From contig JASHRN010000206.1 in the NCBI GenBank assembly GCA_030037335.1, positions 1 to 40,069 of the forward strand: a DNA stretch of 40,069 nt, given 5' to 3'. The notes below the pieces were generated by a model. That model had not been told where the DNA came from, did not search any database, and worked only from the letters and a program-made list of their open reading frames with translations. Below, in pieces: positions 17,506 to 25,986 of the stretch (its first letter is position 1; each line of letters begins with the position of its first letter). The DNA is from Candidatus Acidiferrales bacterium. Lineage in GTDB: Bacteria; Acidobacteriota; Terriglobia; Acidiferrales; UBA7541. Made by a program: the position numbers and the translations under genes.

Positions 17506-18519
17506 TTATTTCTCATTGTGCATGCTGCCGGAAAATGACGTGTATGCGGGCGCGAAGTCGCGCCAGTGGCGGGCGATTTTTCGCCGCATGGTGCGCAAAC
17601 CTGGACCGATAGCGTTTCGAAACGGATGGGGGTCGATCTCCCTAACACGCCTGAGAATTGCGCGTTTGACATCCCGGGGGACACGAAAACTCATGATCGC
17701 AGGCACCCACATGCTGGCCACGAGCTGACCCACATTGTCGAGAACTTTCGGCGGAGGGGTGACTTGGTCCAAGAGCCAGCGGATCACTTGAAGGTGCTCG
17801 ATCACGTCCACATTCGCCCGTGATGTCTTGTTTCGTACGCTGGCATCGTGGAATCTAAAGCAGTTTAGCGGCTCACCGATGTAGGCGATCCTTCCCCGCA
17901 ATGCCATTGCCGCCCAAAGTTTCCAATCGCCACAAACCGACATACCCTCATCGGCGCCACCAATTTGCTCATAAGTACTTTTTCGAAAGACGACGGCACT
18001 GGCGTTGGGCACTGGATTGTGGCGCACGAAGTAAATTCTGCATTCCTCGCGGCCATCGGCGACATAGTCGGCAGTCCACCGCTGGGGATCGATAGGCGCC
18101 ATATGGGTGTCGGCGAATCCGGCGAACTCATTGTCAACATAGACGCGCTTAGACCGGCAATAAGCGAAAGTCATCCTTGGGTCAGTATCCATGAGGGACA
18201 CAAGCCGTTCGAGCAGGCGCGCATCGGCGTAGTCGTCGGATTCGGCGATCCAGATGTATTCGCCGCGGGCAAGGCGGACTCCTTTGTTCCATTGCTTAAA
18301 GACACTGCCGGAATTGGCGGAATTGAATTCCAGACGGGCGCGAGGATCCGAGGCGTAGGCGGAAAGAATGGAGCGGCTGTCGTCGGTGGAGCAGTCGTCG
18401 AGGAGGATAAGTTCAAAATCCTGGAAAGTTTGGGCGAGGATGGAGTCGATGCGCTGGCGCAAAAAGCGCGCGTGATTGTAGTTGGGAACGATGATGCTAA
18501 CGAGCGGCATTGCGGTCAT
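17506..18519 (-). CDS. Family 2 glycosyltransferase, tandem copy A
   Basis: A 337-residue GT-A glycosyltransferase. The N-terminal fold begins VSIIVPNYNHARFLR; the nucleotide-sugar site is LLDDCSTDDS (about 40-48), and the metal-binding DxD equivalent is ESDDYAD (SDD at 94-96). No transmembrane segments. It overlaps the upstream paralogue by ATGA (18516-18519), so translation is probably coupled. Compared with copy B, about four in five of the first 100 residues are the same by eye, while the last third diverges, which suggests the two add different sugars to one chain. It is the last gene of the polysaccharide cluster and convergent with the asparaginase-family gene. Confidence 0.9.
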   Translation of the reverse strand: MTAMPLVSIIVPNYNHARFLRQRIDSILAQTFQDFELILLDDCSTDDSRSILSAYASDPRARLEFNSANSGSVFKQWNKGVRLARGEYIWIAESDDYADARLLERLVSLMDTDPRMTFAYCRSKRVYVDNEFAGFADTHMAPIDPQRWTADYVADGREECRIYFVRHNPVPNASAVVFRKSTYEQIGGADEGMSVCGDWKLWAAMALRGRIAYIGEPLNCFRFHDASVRNKTSRANVDVIEHLQVIRWLLDQVTPPPKVLDNVGQLVASMWVPAIMSFRVPRDVKRAILRRVREIDPHPFRNAIGPGLRTMRRKIARHWRDFAPAYTSFSGSMHNEK

Positions 18520-19496
18520 GCGGCCCTGTCGGCACGGGTGAGCTGACGCCAGTGGCGGAGGAATTTAAGACGGACATGAGTCAGTGCGGGCCGAATCGCA
18601 TGGCGGAAGGGGTGAGGATCGGATTGCATTACGAGCGTCAGGAGTGACTTCTTCAGTTTCCGAGGTATGTGACTGCTCATTAGAAGCGGCACCCACTGTA
18701 CGGCGCGGTCGCGATAGGCTCTTCGCAAGACATCTCGAGACGGAGTCGCGCGGTCCTCAATCCACCGTGTGACTGTCAGGTACTCCGGGATGGTTGTTTC
18801 CGCAAAACTCAGAGTGTAGCGTTGGGCCTGGCCATGAAATCTGTAATAGTTAAGCGGCTGTGCGAAATAGGCCACGCGCCCGCGAAGCATCATCGCGGCC
18901 CAAAGCTTCCAATCGCTGCACAGGCGCATGGTTTCGTCAGCGCCTCCGACATCATTGTAGGTCGCCTTTCGAAACAGTGCTGAACTGGCGTTCAAGACGA
19001 TGTTCCTTCGAACCATGTACCTGCGGCAGACTTCCTGCCCGTCCATGAAGTAATCCCTGCTCCAGCAGTCCTCGTCAGCGGCCCAGAAACGATTCTCGGC
19101 GAAGCCATCGACACGCCCGTCAGCAGTGAGACAGAATGAGCGGCAGAAGGCCAGGACGGTATCCGTCTTGGCTTCGAAAGCCTGAACCAGGCGCTCAAGC
19201 AGATGCGGGTCGGCGTAATCGTCGGATTCAGCGATCCAGACGTATTCACCTCGGGCGAGCTGAACACCTTTATTCCATTGCTTGTAGGTGCTGCCGGAAT
19301 TTTTTTCGTTGAAGTTGAGACGGGTACGCGGATCGGAGGCGTAGGAACGGAGGATCGAGCGGCTGTCGTCGGTGGAACAGTCGTCGAGGAGGATGAGTTC
19401 AAAATCCTGGAAAGTTTGCGCGAGGATGGTCTCGATGCGCTTGCGCAGGAAGCGCGCGTGGTTGTAATTGGGAACGATGGCGCTTACTTTTGGCAT
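18516..19496 (-). CDS. Family 2 glycosyltransferase, tandem copy B
   Basis: A 326-residue GT2 enzyme, the paralogue of copy A directly downstream. Visible motifs are VSAIVPNYNHARFLR, LLDDCSTDDS and ESDDYAD (SDD at 91-93). I use the ATG at 19496, which puts VSAIVPNYN at the same distance from the start as in copy A; a GTG at 19544 would add 16 charged residues without homology. The start overlaps the methyltransferase gene by 13 bases and the stop overlaps copy A by four. It acts in the cytoplasm on a lipid-linked glycan, presumably the cargo of the Wzm/Wzt-like exporter upstream. Confidence 0.9.
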   Translation of the reverse strand: MPKVSAIVPNYNHARFLRKRIETILAQTFQDFELILLDDCSTDDSRSILRSYASDPRTRLNFNEKNSGSTYKQWNKGVQLARGEYVWIAESDDYADPHLLERLVQAFEAKTDTVLAFCRSFCLTADGRVDGFAENRFWAADEDCWSRDYFMDGQEVCRRYMVRRNIVLNASSALFRKATYNDVGGADETMRLCSDWKLWAAMMLRGRVAYFAQPLNYYRFHGQAQRYTLSFAETTIPEYLTVTRWIEDRATPSRDVLRRAYRDRAVQWVPLLMSSHIPRKLKKSLLTLVMQSDPHPFRHAIRPALTHVRLKFLRHWRQLTRADRAA

Positions 19497-20329
19497 GGGT
19501 GTGTCGCACTCGCGACGATGTAAGTAGGCCTTTCGCCGTTCCACCTGCGACGCGGGCGCAGGATGTAGGGATTCAAAAAAGGATGCTGACTTTTGCGGGC
19601 ATTCGAGATTTGCTCGATGACGGAACTGCGCTCTTCAGCGGTTGGATCGTAAACGGTTCGGGGAGCGAGCCTGAATTGCGCGGAGCGGTGAAGACGATCA
19701 AATAGCCGCAGTCCTTGCCAAGGGCTTACATCCGCCGCCAGTGTCCGGAAACTCCATCTCGGCGCAGAATGCGGGTGCTGTGAATAGAGCTTAACTTTGC
19801 GGAAGCGGGCGCGGAGGAGGAAGGAGAACTCATCCTCAGTCATTTCCGAACAGTGATAAGGATTGGGAGAATCCACCCCGTAGACGCCCTTGTTGGGCGT
19901 GGAGATGATCAGCCTTCCGTCCGGAGTCAAGACGCGAAGGCATTCGTCGAGGAAGCCGAGCGGATTGGGGACGTGCTCGATGGTTTCAAAAGAAACGATC
20001 ACGTCGATGGATGCATCGGCGATGGGAATTTTCTCGGCGCTGCCCGGTCGGGCGTCGATGCCGTACTTGGCGCGGACGTGGCGGCAAACCTCCTCGGAAA
20101 CATCGACACCGGTTACATGGGTAGCGCCAGCTTTTTGGAGTGCAGCGGAGCCGTAACCCTCGCCGCAAGCTATGTCTAAAACTCGCTTCCCTTTCACGAA
20201 ATGCGTAGCAAACGCGTAGCGGTAAACATGCTCCCAAAATGTTGGGCGGTCTGAGGACTCCGGGATCATGCGCTCGCCGGTATCTGTGAGAGCCAGCGGC
20301 GTTTTGCACGTGTCAGTTGGAGTTAGCAT
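19484..20329 (-). CDS. Class I SAM-dependent methyltransferase
   Basis: A 281-residue protein with SAM motif I VLDIACGEGYGS (50-61), motif II/III-like VSFETIEHVPNP and motif IV-like LIISTPNKGVYG, the usual order for a UbiG/Methyltransf_11 enzyme. The first 25 residues contain TDTGERMIPE, a stretch often seen in methyltransferases of surface-polysaccharide clusters. It is placed between the Wzt-like ATPase (11 bases upstream) and the glycosyltransferases. In ABC-dependent O-antigen systems a terminal methyl group can cap the chain and be read by the Wzt C-domain; such a role here is inference. No ribosome site stands out at the ATG, consistent with coupled translation. Confidence 0.88.
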   Translation of the reverse strand: MLTPTDTCKTPLALTDTGERMIPESSDRPTFWEHVYRYAFATHFVKGKRVLDIACGEGYGSAALQKAGATHVTGVDVSEEVCRHVRAKYGIDARPGSAEKIPIADASIDVIVSFETIEHVPNPLGFLDECLRVLTPDGRLIISTPNKGVYGVDSPNPYHCSEMTEDEFSFLLRARFRKVKLYSQHPHSAPRWSFRTLAADVSPWQGLRLFDRLHRSAQFRLAPRTVYDPTAEERSSVIEQISNARKSQHPFLNPYILRPRRRWNGERPTYIVASATHPCQK

Positions 20330-20340
20330 GATTTTACAGC

Positions 20341-21690
20341 TTACATTTGTGTCACGACTCCGAGCAAGGAATCATCCGTTTTAGATTCGTAGATAGTCTC
20401 CCATTTGAGAAGTGGACGGACGACGCCGGGCAAATGGCCTGCATAATCGCTGCGAGCGGAATCTCCATCTGTAGCATCAATCACCTGGAATGCAGCCACG
20501 TCAGATTCATCCAAGTGGACGGCCATGTTCGAAAAAGTCGTTATAGCCACACGGACCATGATTCGGCCTTCAGCAAGAAAATTTCCGGGAATCCAAGCAG
20601 TGCTGCAATAGCGACCCACAGGGCGAGGACGACGGCGCCAGTTCGCATCCTGGTCGATAGTGATAAAAATGTTGATGCCACTCTCGTCGAAAAAGTGAAT
20701 ATTGGGTGCCAACATGTGCCCCGGCTCGAGCACATCGAAAATGATGTCGATGCCGATAGGCTGGCGTATATCGAATGCTTCCGAAACAGCCCCATCAAGA
20801 GCACGGACGCGCACAGCGCGCAATCGGACGACCTCGTCTCCCGGTGCTTCGGATAAATTCCACACGTGCGATGCTGAACTCGCCAAAGTTTTTTGAAGAT
20901 ATGCACTTGTTACCTTATGGGCATTCCCATCTTCTACCAGTCGACCGCTTTGCAGAAAAATACAGCGTTTGCAGAGGCGAGTGACGGCAGCCATATTATG
21001 GGAGACGAAGAGGACGGTGCGGCCGGAGCGGGCGACGTCGCCCATTTTGCCGAGGCACTTTTTCTGGAATTCGGCGTCGCCGACGGCGAGGACTTCGTCG
21101 ATGATGAGGATTTCGGGTTCGAGATGGGCGGCAACGCCGAAGGCAAGGCGGACGTACATGCCGGAGGAATAGTATTTGACGGGGGTGTCGAGGAATTTTT
21201 CGGTGCCCGCGAAGGCGACGATTTCGTCAAAGCGCGCGGCGATTTCGGCGCGCTTCATGCCGAGGATGGCGCCATTGAGGAAAATGTTTTCGCGGCCGGT
21301 GAGTTCGGGATGGAAGCCGGTGCCAACTTCGAGGAGGCTGCCAACGCGGCCTTCGATGTCGATTTCGCCTTCGGTGGGGTCGGTGATGCGCGAGAGGATT
21401 TTGAGCAGAGTGGATTTACCGGCGCCGTTGCGTCCAATGATGCCGACGATTTCACCACGCTGGACGTCAAAGGAGATATTCTTGAGCGCCCAGAAAGCCC
21501 CTTGAGCAGGGGCGCCATCCGCTGCGAGCGAGTGACCGTTGCCATTTGTGCTGACGCCATTGCGGCGCGCGCGGAAGGAATTGCGGAGTGCACCGGTGAG
21601 AGAGTCGCGGAGCGTCGTGTATCCACCGCGGCGTTCGCCCATGCGGTAGAGTTTCCCGATGTCTTGGACGCGAATGGCAATGTCGCTCAA
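20341..21690 (-). CDS. Wzt-like polysaccharide ABC exporter ATPase with C-terminal cargo-binding domain
   Basis: A 449-residue ATPase. Walker A GRNGAGKST is at 86-94, the family-specific signature YSSGMYVRLAF at 174-184, Walker B ILIIDE at 194-199 and the switch His in SHN near 231. The N-terminal part has an inserted Gly/Asn-rich loop (about 35-65). After residue 270 comes a beta-rich domain of about 170 residues like Wzt-C, which in O-antigen exporters recognises the finished, often methylated chain end. I chose the TTG at 21690, because AGGGG stands eight bases before it and it places SDIAIRV directly after the initiator, as in family members; an in-frame TTG at 21708 lacks a ribosome site. 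It pairs with the permease upstream. Confidence 0.92.
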   Translation of the reverse strand: MSDIAIRVQDIGKLYRMGERRGGYTTLRDSLTGALRNSFRARRNGVSTNGNGHSLAADGAPAQGAFWALKNISFDVQRGEIVGIIGRNGAGKSTLLKILSRITDPTEGEIDIEGRVGSLLEVGTGFHPELTGRENIFLNGAILGMKRAEIAARFDEIVAFAGTEKFLDTPVKYYSSGMYVRLAFGVAAHLEPEILIIDEVLAVGDAEFQKKCLGKMGDVARSGRTVLFVSHNMAAVTRLCKRCIFLQSGRLVEDGNAHKVTSAYLQKTLASSASHVWNLSEAPGDEVVRLRAVRVRALDGAVSEAFDIRQPIGIDIIFDVLEPGHMLAPNIHFFDESGINIFITIDQDANWRRRPRPVGRYCSTAWIPGNFLAEGRIMVRVAITTFSNMAVHLDESDVAAFQVIDATDGDSARSDYAGHLPGVVRPLLKWETIYESKTDDSLLGVVTQM

Positions 21691-21772
21691 GTTCCCAGCC
21701 CCTGTCAAAGTAAAGATGCAATCACCGCTGGCCGCGAGACATCAAACGCCAAAGATTATAGCGCGCGGCGGG

Positions 21773-22621
21773 TCAGACGAAGTCGGCAAACGTTTTTTCC
21801 ATGCGGCGGAAATAAAACAGGCCACCCGCCAGTAAAATGGAAATGATAATGACGGAAACGATGATCATGAAACTGGGAGCGGAACGTCCGAAAAGAGACC
21901 ACCGAAAACCCTCGACCACGCCTGACATTGGATTCAGAGAGACGAGGACTTTTTCCCAGTGCTTTTTGAGCATGCTGGCGGGATAAATGACCGGCGTAGC
22001 GAAAAACCAGAATTGCACGACAAAGGTGAGGACGTAACGAACGTCGCGATACTGTACATTAAGTGCGGAAAGCCACAGGCCTACGGAAAGCGATGCGAGA
22101 AGCGCGAGAGCAACGAAAAGAGGCAAAAAGAATATCGTCGCGGTGGGAACAACGTGATACCAGGCCATCAGAGCCACGAGCAGCACCAGGGAAATTGCGA
22201 AGTCCACGAATCCTGTTACGCACGACGCGATGGGCATCACCAGGCGTGGAAAATAGACTTTAGTGATCAGGTTTTGGTTGTTCACCAGGCTGTTGCCGGA
22301 GTTGCCGAGAGAAGTAGCAAAGAGCAGCCAGCAGATGGAGCCGCTGAAATAGAATATGGGCGGCTTGATGCCGTCGGTAGGGAAGCCGTTGTTTGCAAAA
22401 AGGAGAGTGAAAATAATCATCTGGGCGAAAGGCTGAATGACGGCCCAGAGAATTCCGAGAACGGTCTGTTTGTAGCGGACCTGGATGTCGCGCTTGGCGA
22501 GAATCCATAGCAGTTCGCGATAATGCCAGAGCTCGGCGAAGTCGAGCGCTTGCCAGCCAGTCTTGGGGCGCAGTTTCAGTTTGCGAGGCGCAGGAGCGAC
22601 AGGAATCGAGGCAGTGGTCAC
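21773..22621 (-). CDS. Wzm-like polysaccharide ABC exporter permease
   Basis: An ABC-2 membrane protein with six hydrophobic segments between residues about 50 and 275. The characteristic YRELLWILAKRDIQVRYKQT amphipathic entry region precedes 'VLGILWAVIQPFAQM', as in Wzm/TagG/KpsM permeases. The frame is open to 22795, but that would overlap the divergent oxidoreductase. A GTG at 22621 with GAAGG about nine bases upstream gives 282 residues, close to the family norm. It forms the pore through which lipid-linked polysaccharide crosses the inner membrane, driven by the ATPase that follows. First gene of the five-gene cluster. Confidence 0.88.
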   Translation of the reverse strand: MTTASIPVAPAPRKLKLRPKTGWQALDFAELWHYRELLWILAKRDIQVRYKQTVLGILWAVIQPFAQMIIFTLLFANNGFPTDGIKPPIFYFSGSICWLLFATSLGNSGNSLVNNQNLITKVYFPRLVMPIASCVTGFVDFAISLVLLVALMAWYHVVPTATIFFLPLFVALALLASLSVGLWLSALNVQYRDVRYVLTFVVQFWFFATPVIYPASMLKKHWEKVLVSLNPMSGVVEGFRWSLFGRSAPSFMIIVSVIIISILLAGGLFYFRRMEKTFADFV

Positions 22622-22742
22622 AGGGAATTCGCCTTCACGTATAGTAACCGCTTCAGGAATCGAGGAGCAATCCTCGGAACCAAGAATGATGCTGGAGGTC
22701 GCATGATGGTGGCAGGCGAAATGGGAGAGTGAAACGAGGCTG

Positions 22743-23852
22743 ATGGATCGCGCGAATGTGGTGATTATCGGAGGAGGCGTGGTGGGCTGCGCCATTGCGG
22801 CTGCGGCGTCGGCTGAGTGGAGCGATGTGTTTGTGCTCGAGCAGATGCCGAAGATCGGGATGGGCGCGAGTTCGAGAAACAGCGGTGTGATTCATTCCGG
22901 GCTGTATTACACGCCGGGCTCGCTGAAGGCCCGGTTGTGCGTGCGTGGGAGCGAAATGACGTACAAGTTCTGCGAGGCGCATGGAGTGCCGCATCGCAAA
23001 ACGGGAAAGCTGGTGGTGGCGACGTCGAAGGAGCAGGAGCCGACACTCGAGAAGTTAATGGAGACGGGCCGGAAAAATGGCGTCGAAGGACTGCGCATGA
23101 TCGACGCTGCGGCGATTCGCAAGCGCGAGCCGCACATCGCGGGAACCGCGGCGATTGAAGTGCCGTCGACGGGAATTGTGAGCAGCGAGGAATTGGTGAA
23201 GGCGTACGCGCGAATCGCGAGCGATCACGGTGGCGACATTGTGACGCGCGCGAAGGTGCGGCGGCTGGAGCGGGCAGGCGGGTTGATGCGCGTTACGAGC
23301 GACGCGGGAGAAATCGAGGCGCGCTGCCTGGTGAACAGCGCGGGATTGTTCGCAGATGAAGTTGCGGCGCTGATGGGTTCGCCGATGGCGAAGCATAGGA
23401 TCTATCCTGTGCGTGGGGAATATTGCGAAATTGTGCGGAGCAGAAGCGATCTGGTGCGCGGACTGGTGTATCCGCTGCCGCATGCGGAAGGATTGAGCCT
23501 CGGCGTGCACCTGACGAAGACGCTGTGGGGCGGAGTGCTCGTTGGCCCGACGGCGCATTACATTGCGGATAAGAATGACTATGAAAGCAACCGCCCGCCC
23601 GTTGAGGATTTTGTGCGCATGGCGCAGCCGATGCTACCGGAAATTCGCGCGGAAGATTTGGTCCCGGCATACACGGGAATTCGCGCCAAACTGGCGCCGC
23701 CGGGCGGCCATCACGCAACGGATTTTGTGATTGAGAAGGATACGCAGCTTGCCAATGTGGTGCATTTAATTGGCATGGAGTCGCCCGCGCTGACTTCCGC
23801 GGGAGCCATCGCGGAATACGCGATGGAAATGATCGGCGAAATTTTGAATTAG
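22743..23852 (+). CDS. FAD-dependent oxidoreductase, L-2-hydroxyglutarate oxidase-like
   Basis: A 369-residue FAD enzyme. The dinucleotide-binding loop IIGGGVVGCA sits at residues 8-17, followed by E33-type ribose binding in FVLEQ. The block 'GASSRNSGVIHSGLYYTPGSLKA' (about 41-63) is shared with L-2-hydroxyglutarate dehydrogenase/oxidase (LhgO/L2HGDH) and close DAO-family relatives. The C-terminal 'YTGIRAKL...DFVIEKD...LIGMESPALTSA' also matches that group. It would oxidise L-2-hydroxyglutarate to 2-oxoglutarate, passing electrons to oxygen or quinones. Slightly short (family about 400). It is divergent from the polysaccharide cluster and 62 bases upstream of mutM. Family firm, exact substrate likely but not certain. 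Confidence 0.85.
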   Translation: MDRANVVIIGGGVVGCAIAAAASAEWSDVFVLEQMPKIGMGASSRNSGVIHSGLYYTPGSLKARLCVRGSEMTYKFCEAHGVPHRKTGKLVVATSKEQEPTLEKLMETGRKNGVEGLRMIDAAAIRKREPHIAGTAAIEVPSTGIVSSEELVKAYARIASDHGGDIVTRAKVRRLERAGGLMRVTSDAGEIEARCLVNSAGLFADEVAALMGSPMAKHRIYPVRGEYCEIVRSRSDLVRGLVYPLPHAEGLSLGVHLTKTLWGGVLVGPTAHYIADKNDYESNRPPVEDFVRMAQPMLPEIRAEDLVPAYTGIRAKLAPPGGHHATDFVIEKDTQLANVVHLIGMESPALTSAGAIAEYAMEMIGEILN

Positions 23853-23914
23853 GGGCAGAATCGGGTCCGAGCGCGACGAAGAAGAAAAGAATGAAATTCG
23901 TTTAAGAGTTCATC

Positions 23915-24793
23915 TTGCCTGAACTTCCTGAAGTGGAGACGGTGGTTCGCGGTCTGCAGGCGCTGCTGCCGAATCAGACGATCATTGCGGTTCGCCTCGG
24001 CAAGACGGATTTCATAGACAATCCCGCTGATATTGAAGAGATTCTTCCCAGCGCGAGAATCGCCGGCGTTCGGAGGCACGGGAAATTCATCGTGCTGCAG
24101 CTTGAAAAATCGACGGTGCACGCCGCCGGTGCACATTCCCCCACGTCAGCCGCGCTCGCGCGTTTTCATTTCATTATTCACCTTGGCATGACGGGACAAC
24201 TGATTGTTTTGCCTGCCGCGACGCCATCCGTTTTGCACACTCACGCCTGGATTTCACTGAGCAACGAAAAAGAACTGCGCTTCATCGATCCTCGCCGCTT
24301 TGGACGCATGCTGATTTTGCCCGAAACAGAGAGCGATTCCGTTCTCGGCCCGCTTGGCACAGACCCGCTGGAGATCAGCATTCCCGAATTTCAAGAGCGG
24401 CTTCGCGAGAAGCGGGCGCGGATCAAAGCCGTCCTTCTCGACCAACGCGTTTTTCGCGGGATGGGAAACATCTATACCGACGAAAGCCTGTGGCGTGCGC
24501 GCATTCATCCCGCGCGGCTGGCGTCTTCGCTGAAGCCGCGCGAAGTTCTGGACCTGCATCGCGCGATGCGGCGGATTCTGCTTGAGGCGATTCGGCTCGG
24601 CGGGTCGTCCATTTCGGATTACGTCAATGCGGAAGGCCTGCCCGGAGAATTTCAGATTCGCCATTGCGTCTATCAGCGCGAAGGGAAGAAGTGCAGCCGC
24701 TGCGGCGCGCGGATTCGGCGCATGATTGTCGCAGGGCGGAGCAGCTACTTTTGTCCGCGATGCCAGCGCGCTCCGCGTCAGCGCCATAGGTAA
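23915..24793 (+). CDS. mutM: Formamidopyrimidine-DNA glycosylase (Fpg/MutM)
   Basis: Removes 8-oxoguanine and formamidopyrimidines from DNA and nicks the AP site. The N-terminus is MPELPEVETVVRGL: Pro2 is the Schiff-base nucleophile and E3 the catalytic acid, so the start must be the TTG at 23915; an in-frame TAA lies at 23903-23905, leaving no other start. K57 in RRHGKF, the H2TH region MGNIYTDESLWRARIHP, and a C-terminal zinc finger with C260, C263, C280 and C283 (conserved Arg in AGRSS) complete the enzyme. At 292 residues it is about 20 longer than usual; the extra residues sit at about 66-84 (Ala/His/Ser-rich). Its 3' end overlaps the convergent MFS gene by 16 bases. Confidence 0.95.
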   Translation: MPELPEVETVVRGLQALLPNQTIIAVRLGKTDFIDNPADIEEILPSARIAGVRRHGKFIVLQLEKSTVHAAGAHSPTSAALARFHFIIHLGMTGQLIVLPAATPSVLHTHAWISLSNEKELRFIDPRRFGRMLILPETESDSVLGPLGTDPLEISIPEFQERLREKRARIKAVLLDQRVFRGMGNIYTDESLWRARIHPARLASSLKPREVLDLHRAMRRILLEAIRLGGSSISDYVNAEGLPGEFQIRHCVYQREGKKCSRCGARIRRMIVAGRSSYFCPRCQRAPRQRHR

Positions 24794-25971
24794 ATCAGCC
24801 CAGCTCCGGCGAGCATAAACACGGTGCCATAAACGAATCCCGCTGCGGGCGCAACGGCAGTCCAAAGCGCTCCAACGACAATGCTCGAAACGAAATCGCC
24901 AATTCCGTTCACTGTCGCCAGCACGCCGAATCCGCTTCCGCGAATTTCCGATGGAAGCAGTTCGGCAGACGCGGATTTTTCAATCGCTTGCTGCACGCCT
25001 GCATGGACACCGGCCAGCGCAAATAGCACAGCGAGCCAGATCATTGTCACCGGCGCGAGAATAAATCCTAGGCACATGATTGCGCCCGCCGCGTAACCGA
25101 CGGCAACCAATCCGCGTTTGCCGAATTTGTCGGCCAGCGTCCCCGCAGGGTAGGAAATCACCGCGGAAACGATGTTGTAGAGCGTGTAAAGCGCAATCGC
25201 AAGTTCCGACGCACGCGCCGCACCATATTGCGGAGAGAGCATTTGTGTCGCGCGCAAAATGAGCAGCGTCGGAGCGAAATCCCCGATGCCGTGGACGAAG
25301 ATACCCGTCAACAAGCGCCGGAATGACCGAGGAAGTTGCCGAAGACTGCTGAGAAAGCCAATTGGCCGATGCTGGTGGATCGTTTTCCCCGCCGGCACAA
25401 GCAGGAGAAAGAAAAAAGACGCCAGAATTCCGGGAACAATTGTCCAGCGCAGCGCCACGCGCACGTTGGAGATGAAAACCAGCGCAACGGCCGTGACTGG
25501 CCCGGCGACTGCGCCGATCGTATCCATCGCGCGCTCGAAACCGAAAGCGCGGCCCAACTGCGAAGGCGCTACCGCATCAGCAAGCAGCGCATCATGCGAA
25601 GGGCTCTTGGCGCCGCGGCCCGCCCATCCGACCGCGCGCAAAATCAGGAGAACCGGCCAGGAGTTCGCAAATCCGTATGCGAATGTTGTAAGTCCTACGG
25701 CGATGTAGCCGCTGCCGGCGACGGGCTTGCGCCACGCGGGGCGATCGGCAATCCAACCGCCGGCGAGTTTTGCGAAGCTCGAAAGACCGTCGGCAATGCC
25801 TTCAATCACTCCGAGCGCCACGGCTGGCGCGCCGACGAGCGCGAGCAGCGAGGGCAGGAGAGAGGTTGCGGCCTCGTGTCCCCAGTCGGAGAAGAGATTC
25901 GCGAGGCCGATACCCAGAATCCCGCGCGTGAGCCAGCGATTGCCTTCCGGCGCTGGCTTGGTGTTCTGCAT
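24778..25971 (-). CDS. Major facilitator superfamily transporter
   Basis: A 397-residue membrane protein with about eleven to twelve hydrophobic segments. The MFS loop 2-3 motif is seen as GGWIADRPAWRKP near residue 75, and a conserved RGAKSPSHDALLADAVAPSQLGRAFGFERAMD block near residues 120-150 is typical of a subgroup annotated only as 'MFS transporter'. I use the ATG at 25971; a GTG two codons upstream is also possible. The C-terminal end overlaps mutM on the other strand. Substrate unknown; it may export a small hydrophobic compound. Confidence 0.88.
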   Translation of the reverse strand: MQNTKPAPEGNRWLTRGILGIGLANLFSDWGHEAATSLLPSLLALVGAPAVALGVIEGIADGLSSFAKLAGGWIADRPAWRKPVAGSGYIAVGLTTFAYGFANSWPVLLILRAVGWAGRGAKSPSHDALLADAVAPSQLGRAFGFERAMDTIGAVAGPVTAVALVFISNVRVALRWTIVPGILASFFFLLLVPAGKTIHQHRPIGFLSSLRQLPRSFRRLLTGIFVHGIGDFAPTLLILRATQMLSPQYGAARASELAIALYTLYNIVSAVISYPAGTLADKFGKRGLVAVGYAAGAIMCLGFILAPVTMIWLAVLFALAGVHAGVQQAIEKSASAELLPSEIRGSGFGVLATVNGIGDFVSSIVVGALWTAVAPAAGFVYGTVFMLAGAGLIYLWR

Positions 25972-25986
25972 GTCCACCGAAAGATT

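Noticed and set aside
20893-21846. Long open frame on the plus strand opposite the Wzt-like ATPase
   Set aside because: Acidic, Gly/Asp/Phe-rich translation typical of an antisense shadow of a coding region; the ATPase has all its motifs.
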